NCBI GenBank assembly: GCA_030490835.1
Contig: CM059975.1
Location: 52,443,174 to 52,507,173 of the forward strand
Length of the DNA stretch: 64,000 nucleotides
Direction: 5' to 3'
Source of the DNA: Annona cherimola
Taxonomy: Eukaryota > Streptophyta > Magnoliopsida > Magnoliales > Annonaceae
Under the pieces are notes generated by a model that worked only from the letters and a program-made list of their open reading frames with translations, did not search any database and had not been told where the DNA came from. Positions 58,130 to 64,000 of this stretch are shown here, piece by piece; position 1 is the first letter of the stretch; each line of letters begins with the position of its first letter. Position numbers and translations under genes: made by a program.

Positions 58130-58675
58130 GTGGTTACAGGTATAGTTTATATTTTAAGAAATTCAACTGTAGGGTTGTTTGATTCTAGTGCTAACCACTC
58201 ATTTATAGTCTACCAATATGTAATCACGCATACACTGCCCATAGAGGAAATGAATAATATAATATATATAAAATTCCCTATGCATAGGTTAGTTAGTAAT
58301 AACAAAGCATATAAAGCATGTCTGATTAGGATAAGATCCATAATATTAGAAGTATTATATGGGCATAGATGCCAAACCTCATTGAACTGGGATGAAGTTG
58401 GAGAGAGAAGGTTAGCCCCAGACTTGTCCAGACGAATAGTAGACAAAGTGCAAGTAATTCACCAGTTTATACTCACAGCCCGGAGTCGAAAAAAGAGTTA
58501 CACCAATTGGAAAAGAAAAGATTTAAATATCAAAGTTGGCAAACATGTGTTTATAAAGGTCACGCCATTCAAAGGAGTTACAAAATTTGGGAAAAGGAGT
58601 AAACTAAATCCCAGGTATGTAGGGTCATTTGAAGTAGTGGAGAGGAAATTGAAAGTAAATACCCTAATTGTTTGA
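58130..58675 (+). pseudogene. pol: Protease trace fused by deletion to integrase C-terminus
   Basis: One open 181-codon frame. It starts with a protease trace (VGLFDSSANHSFIVYQYV; D-S-S where D-S-G is usual), then jumps near 58345 to the end of integrase (LEVLYGHRCQTSLNWDEVGE, KVQVIHQFILTARSRKKSYT, DLNIKVGKHVFIKVTPFKGV, LNPRYVGSFEVVER). RT, RNase H and the integrase core are missing, presumably by one large internal deletion. The frame staying open across the joint is likely chance. Confidence 0.85.
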
Positions 58676-58708
58676 AAAGTAAATGATTTAGGTATGAAAC
58701 TTTTTATA

Positions 58709-58720
58709 AAAGGGGAGGAT
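58709..58720 (+). other. Polypurine tract of gypsy element
   Basis: AAAGGGGAGGAT directly before the 3' LTR start TGTGATAC; the plus-strand primer site. Confidence 0.8.
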
Positions 58721-61700
58721 TGTGATACTAAGACCAAATGAGGTCCATACATGTAAACTAGGCATTTAATTTTGATTTATTGTATTATTCAATTGAATGA
58801 TAGGGATTAAGGCCATTCATTTAGAAAGATGATTAAATTAATCATCATAGCTCAATGCGGGTTAATGTGTACAAAGAGATCCAATGAGGTATAGGAAATG
58901 AGAATATGTCATGATTAATTATTTCAGATATTATGATTTAATTGATGATAATTATGGAATTGATATGAATAATGTTAGAAAATTCATAACTTGACTCCTA
59001 TAAGGCGGATTGAAGTGAGATTTGAAAGGTAAACACATGATGATGTGCTCTACCTTATGAATGAAATAAATTATGAAAATTATAATTTAATTAGGATGAT
59101 AATTATTTAATTTCATTCAAATCAAGAAACAATTTTAAATGACCATAACTTACACTAGAAATGTCATTTTGAGATGAAATTTTTCATGAATGGTTAAAAC
59201 GACATGATTTATCATATGGATAAATTTGATTAAGTTAATTATCATGAAAAATAAAAAATGCTTAATCATAAAATGACAAAATCAGTTGACTTTGTCTTCA
59301 AAAGGGAGACATGTTATTAATGGAAAAGTCAAATGGGTTCATGCTTGAGATGATGCAAATTTTTGAGGCATTTTTTATAATTCAAAATTCAGATTTTGAG
59401 GATAAAAAGTCCAGCAATATCGAGTGTGATTAATGGCTCAAGATTGGGTAGAAATCATAGCCACAAAATGCCAAAATAGGGTGGTTAAGGAGGGCATAGC
59501 ATGGACGTGCAAGGGGGTTGTTTTGGAGCAGATTTTTATTTTTTAAAAATTCTAAAAAATGATAATTACAAGAAAGAAATATGACAGTTCAAAAGAATAA
59601 TTATGTGCATTATCTAAACCTCAAATGAGGTGGAAATAAAAAGGAAAAAAGACATCAATATATAAACAAGAGAGAGGTTGTTAGATGTTTTCACTTGTGG
59701 AAAGCTTTGGGTGAAAAAAAAATACTAAGCAGCAACAGGTTGAACGTCCCCCAAGCAAGGAAAAAGAGAGGGAAAAGGAAGAAAAAGAGGAGAAAGATGA
59801 AGAATCCAAGCTTGACAAGTTGGAGTGAAACTACACAAGTTCAAGTAGATATCAACTAAGTTTGGGTTCTTAATTTCTAAGTTTTCTAGATCCATTCATG
59901 GGTCTTAAATTGATTTATTTATGAACCCTAAATGATGATTTAAGAGTCCTTTAATAATGTTATTAAATGCTAAATGATTTAGAGGATTCAATTTAAGTTT
60001 TCCAGCATGCTAGGTATGATTTTAGGGTTAATTATCCTAAGTATACCTTGCCACAATTTTTGTTTAATTCCCATTTAAGTTGTCGTTTTGAGCATATAAT
60101 ATGTGTGGATTATGTTAAATATTTCCATGTTTAATATATGTTGAACTAAACATGATTTATGAACCTTAGAAGGGTGAAACATAGACTTGACAATTTGATG
60201 AAAATTTACTCTTTTGAGGTGGAATTTGTGCATGAATTAAACAAACTAATATATGGATGATTTGGAGGGTAAAATACCCTAAATTTAAGGTGTAATGGAT
60301 GTCCAACATGGGGCTGAAACTAAATCCAAAAAAATCTATTTTGGTTGGACATGAGATGTGGACGTCTAAGGGTGGAGAAGAATGGATAGAAAGTTGTTGT
60401 TTTAGGTAACTTGATTTATGAACAATAAAGTCATGAAAATATCTTAAATATGGAGCAGAATGGAGATATCCAAGGGATGGAAATAAAGATGTAAAAATCT
60501 GTTTATGGGACACATGTTAATATAGATGTTTAATGTAGCAAAGTATGATGTTGATAAACTATGGCTCAAATGTTTATTTATGAAAATCATGCTAGCATGT
60601 TTATGTCTGTGTTTATGTTCATGGTGCACAATGTATTAATTCCACTTTAGAGGTATAACCGGACCGTTTGTTCCCCTCTAGCATGACCAAGTCGTTAATA
60701 AGCCAATAGCCAGTAGGGGTGCAACTCGGGCTCATGAAACTCGGGTTCACCTCAACCCTAACCCTAACCCTATTTGTAAAACTTCAACCTTAACCCTAAC
60801 CCTAACCCTATTTGTAAACCTCAACCCTAACCCTATTTTTGAAATTCGGGCTCGGGTTGAGTTTCGGGTTGAGTTTCGGGTTGACATCTTCTATTAATAT
60901 GTCTTTGTTACTCATCTTATATATAATTTTTTTTTTATCACAAATCTATTATATAAAAAAGTTTAAAAAATAATTTATTGTATGAAATTAAGAAAAATTC
61001 AAATACCGCTTAAGAGTAGAAAGAAAGAAACTTGTTTTGAGCATTCTCTTTGTATCAAGTAGAATATGGATTATGTGTAAACGTTGTCAATAAAATTGTA
61101 TTATTAATCATTAATTGTATTTTTTTACTCATCTATTGTTTTAAGCTTATTTTACAATTATAATTTTAAAGTTCTCATAAATTTTTCTGTTGGAAAAAAA
61201 GATCTCAAAAAAATTTAATATTTAGTATCACAGGATTTCGTTGGTCAAAAGGCTTCAGTAGAAAATGCGTGAAGAGTAATTTTTTAAAAAAAAACTGTTG
61301 GATCTATATCGTAATGTAAATTGGGAATATATATTTTGTTGAAATCACTTAAGATGTTAGATTGTCTCGGCGATGAGCTGTCCATGCCTGCCATGTCGTA
61401 CTCCTGTTATCCATCATCCATTCATGAGTAATATGTTATTATTATAATATATTATTATTATAATATAAATTTTATATTTTATATAAATTATATATTTTAT
61501 ATAAATGCAAATTCGGGTTCGGGTTTACAGGGTTCGGGCTTGCCTGAACCCGAAACCGAGCCCTATTTGAATTCGGGTTCGGGTTCGGGCTCAAAAATCG
61601 GGTTCGAGTCGAAAAGCTTAGAGTTTCAACACTGTATTTTTTCGGGTTCGGCGGGCCGGGTTCGGGCTGAACCCGGCCCAAGTTGCACCCCTAATAGCCA

Positions 61701-62491
61701 GTGGTGCCCTCCATGAGATGGGAGCAGGATGATGGGATGGTCACTTAGCTAGCGTACCATCATATGATGTTTATGTTTATGATGATAATAATGCATTGCA
61801 TTATTTATGATATACCTGTGATGGGTGTGATGTTTCATTTTTCATAATATACCCACGAGTGAGAATGATGTTGGTTTCAAAGATGTTTATTTAAAAGAAA
61901 ACTTTGCCTAAAAAATGAATTGCCTGAAAACTATGCAACTTGCTTACTAAGTTTACACTCACGATTTGTTTTCCAAACTCTAAGACAGGTGCAAGGATGG
62001 CTACGTAGGAGGAGCATAGGTTTAAATGAAGAAATATGATTCACATGTTCTTGTGAATGCACCTATATGATGAAAAATGTAATACGAATTGAATGTTTGC
62101 AACTTGATGCAATTTATGATAATTACACTGTGGTGTCTGATATGGATGGATGTATGGAAAATATGTTGAATTGAAAAAAAATGTTGATGGATGATGAATG
62201 TAAACCTTATTATGATATGAATGCTATGAAATTTTATGTTATATGATGAAATATGATGCATAGGAATTTATTGTTGAATGTGTATATTAGGGTTAGATGT
62301 TGGCCAAAGATGGCAAAATGGTGTAAAAATAACTGAGTGTCATGTGATCAATTCTTATGGACTGAATTATTAATCCATATGTGTGTTAAGATCCCGCTAT
62401 GTGACTGGCCAATAATCTGATTCACGTTTACCAATCAATAAACGGTCTCAGAGTAAAGCTCATGTTGTGACGCTGAGGTTGGGGTACCACA
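58721..62491 (+). repeat. 3' LTR of gypsy element (with deletion and nested hAT)
   Basis: Starts TGTGATACTAAGACCAAATG and ends GGTTGGGGTACCACA. TATA (TATATAAAC) at 59659-59667. At about 60,550 it jumps from the equivalent of 52,578 to that of 53,465; the short word ATGATG at the joint suggests a microhomology deletion. A hAT-type element occupies 60,714-61,693. Confidence 0.9.
60714..61693. mobile_element. Non-autonomous hAT-type DNA transposon
   Basis: 980 bp with terminal inverted repeats TAGGGGTGCAACTCGGGC / GGCCCAAGTTGCACCCCTA (one mismatch in the first 16) and a perfect 8-bp target duplication ATAGCCAG (60706-60713 and 61694-61701). TIRs starting TAGGGGTG and an 8-bp duplication are hAT hallmarks. 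Subterminal repeats: CCCTAA runs with TATTTGTAAA at the left and CGGGTTCGGG runs at both sides. No transposase frame, so it depends on a transposase elsewhere. The matching site in the 5' LTR (near 53,640) is empty. Confidence 0.95.
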
Positions 62492-62496
62492 CTAGA

Positions 62497-62790
62497 AAAA
62501 CAATGAAACTCTCTATGAAGCATGGGAGTGGATGAAAGACTTATAGTGGAAGTGCCCGTATTAAGGCATCGCACAAGGTGACAGTATCAAAAACTTCTTC
62601 CATCGACTTAATCAACCAACTCGAAGTGACGTCAATTTAGCTATTAGAGGCCAATTCATGCGATTGACCAATAAGGAAGCACTCAAGCTCCTTAATAACT
62701 TAGCACTCTATGATTTCCAGTATAACAAATTTAAGGATCTTCTCGACAAAGACGTGTTTATGAAGTCAAAGCTTTAAACTCACTTAGTTC
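62497..62790 (+). pseudogene. gag: Second gypsy gag remnant, right piece
   Basis: Continues the gag interrupted at 48649: YEAWEWMKDL, GIAQGDSIKNFFHRLNQPTR, LAIRGQFMRLTNKEALKLLN and LALYDFQYNKF, parallel to 43,600-43,800, with stops within. It shows that the gypsy element inserted into an older gag copy. Confidence 0.75.
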
Positions 62791-62886
62791 CAAAATCAAT
62801 CAACTATTACTGTAAGAAGGTAAATGAAAACCAAGGAGTCATCCTAGGAATAGCTCCAATCTCATGGAAAACAAATTGAGCAATTT

Positions 62887-64000
62887 TGTGGTGTCCCCGA
62901 CCCGAGGCGTCACAACCTGAACTTTACTCCAGGATCATTGTCAATTGGTAAATATGATACAAGATTGTTGCCCTGTGCACGAGCAGGATTTTTAAATCCA
63001 TTTCGTTTAGCAGAAATTTTTTTTTCTTTCTAATTCATTCCATTTACAAGTAGACATACACTTGGGATTACTTGCACATCTCATTGACAAGTTATCAACT
63101 TGTCCATCTACATCATAATATTTCATACCTAACTATTGGCATTGTCTATTCAGCATCCATTCTTACCATACATTCATTCATACCAAACATGCAGTTAAAG
63201 CGTAACTTTAAAATTCTCACTCTACAAATCCTTCCTGTTTCACTTAGCTAATATTGCACCTATCTATGGTTGAGAAAATAAAATATGAGTATTAAACTCA
63301 GTAACAAAGTATTTTTTAATTTTCATGAAAAACATTTCTTTCTATTAGGTAGGAGACACTCACTAAGTGATCAACTACCCATAGAAAAGAAACCTTTCAT
63401 GCAAAACATTCGTGTAAATCATTCGCGTAAATCATTCATAAAATCATTCATGTAAACCATTCGTGTAAATCATTCATCTAAATCATTCATAAAACCATTT
63501 ATGTAAATCATTCATGTAAATCATTCATAAAACCATTCATAAACCATTCGTGTAAATCATTCATGTAAATCATTCATTAAATCGTTCATATAAATCATTC
63601 ATAAAACCATTCATGTAAATCATTTCACAAAACCTTTCATAAAAACCTCTTATATCCCAATTTTGGGCTTTTTATAAACAAAACATGTACAATCACATTT
63701 CTTTTTATTTAGTAAGAGACACTTACCAAGTGATCAACCACCTATAGAGAAGAAATCATTCGTACATAACATAGTCTTTCATGTGATGGCACGCTAGCTA
63801 GGCGGCCATTCATTCACCCAGCTCCCATTTCAGGGAGGGTGCCGCTGGCCGTGGAGCCATAGCAACTCAGCCACACATAGAGGAGGGTCTATTATGCTTT
63901 CACCTCTATATGGACCTAGTACTTGATCATTGCGCGCACCACACATCATTCATATTCACATCCATTTTCTCATGCTATCATGATTTCATAAAACATACAC
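62887..64000 (-). mobile_element. Related gypsy LTR, minus strand, runs off the window
   Basis: TGTGGTGTCCCCGACCCGAG at 62887 is the reversed 3' end of an LTR. TTGTTGCCCTGTGCACGAGC (near 62,964) mirrors the word GACAGGGCAACAATCCTG (54,342), and GTGCCGCTGGCCG with CTAGCTAGGCGGCC (63,790-63,850) mirrors 53,645-53,700. It is diverged and shows expansion of a short repeat at 63,405-63,640. Confidence 0.8.
63405..63640. repeat. ~12-13-bp tandem repeat, CATTCATGTAAAT type
   Basis: About 18 units of ATTCATGTAAATC or ATTCATAAAACC. It lies in the minus-strand LTR and has no counterpart in the gypsy LTRs at 48,655 and 58,721. Confidence 0.9.

Larger units (their letters stand above)
48655..62491 (+). 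mobile_element. Deleted Ty3/gypsy element with 4-kb-class LTRs
   Basis: Begins TGTGATAC and ends GTACCACA with a perfect target duplication CTAGA (48650-48654 and 62492-62496). 5' LTR 48655-54430, primer site, internal remnant to 58720, 3' LTR 58721-62491. Removing the solo copia LTR leaves a 5' LTR of about 3.96 kb; the 3' LTR lacks about 0.9 kb and gained a hAT element. The interior keeps only the end of gag, a protease trace and the end of integrase, so it is non-autonomous. The integrase tail (KSYTNWKRKDL, KGVTKFGKRSKLNPRYVG) resembles Del/Tekay-type chromoviruses, without a visible chromodomain. Confidence 0.93.

Noticed and set aside
60750..60840. Telomere or chromosome end
   Set aside because: The CCCTAA runs are short, interrupted, and lie within a transposon with its own terminal repeats and target duplication.
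1..64000. tRNA, rRNA or microRNA genes
   Set aside because: I saw no cloverleaf-compatible tRNA or rRNA sequence; the tRNA-like words are primer binding sites of 12-13 nt. Hairpins in the LTRs are repeat structures and not supported as microRNA genes.

Overview
This window looks like a flowering-plant nuclear chromosome segment made almost entirely of nested transposable elements. There is no intact host gene, tRNA or rRNA that I can support. The evidence is plant-type Ty1/copia and Ty3/gypsy proteins, an initiator-tRNA-Met primer site, a plant NF-YA fragment and an endogenous plant pararetrovirus. The DNA is AT-rich, with long TA and TTA low-complexity tracts.

Layout. (1) 1-2084: minus-strand Ty3/gypsy gag remnant, followed to about 18.3 kb by tandem repeats and a minus-strand TATA region that may be one very large LTR/leader. 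Nested in it are a complete copia element (A, 3809-14771, TSD ATTTT) inside a 51-bp tandem array, and a solo copia LTR (15366-17026, minus, TSD ATTCC). (2) 18479-19790: two host-gene fragments on the minus strand, a putative mitochondrial-type protein and an NF-YA core, then about 750 bp of TTA-rich simple sequence. (3) 20550-23187 and 40549-41540: old copia LTR pieces; one LTR is split by an endogenous pararetrovirus mosaic (23188-27128 and 35722-40548). That mosaic is itself split by a young, nearly intact copia element (B, 27129-35716, TSD GACAT). (4) 41.5-48.6 kb: degenerate Athila-like gypsy element with a solo copia LTR (43838-45089, TSD ATGTA). (5) 48655-62491: deleted gypsy element with 4-kb-class LTRs (TSD CTAGA), carrying a solo copia LTR (49263-51076, TSD AATAT) and a hAT-type element with an 8-bp TSD (60714-61693). 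(6) 62887-64000: end of another related gypsy LTR on the minus strand.

The dominant player is one copia family with nine LTR copies or fragments here, beginning TGTTGG and ending CCAACA, with 5-bp TSDs. Its hallmarks fit the Sirevirus group: long LTRs, large coiled-coil gag with two zinc knuckles, repeated polypurine tracts and an optional env-like third ORF. Its U3 carries dense hairpin-like units built from AAGTCGC / GTCGAC / GCGACTT. Element A has the env-like gene but broken gag and pol. Element B lacks env, has an intact gag, and its pol is interrupted by a single nonsense codon. In both, pol is in the +1 frame relative to gag across a conserved 20-nt overlap.

Limits: all calls come from reading the sequence by eye, with no database search. 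TSDs and LTR boundaries were checked base by base. Domain assignments rest on recognised motifs.
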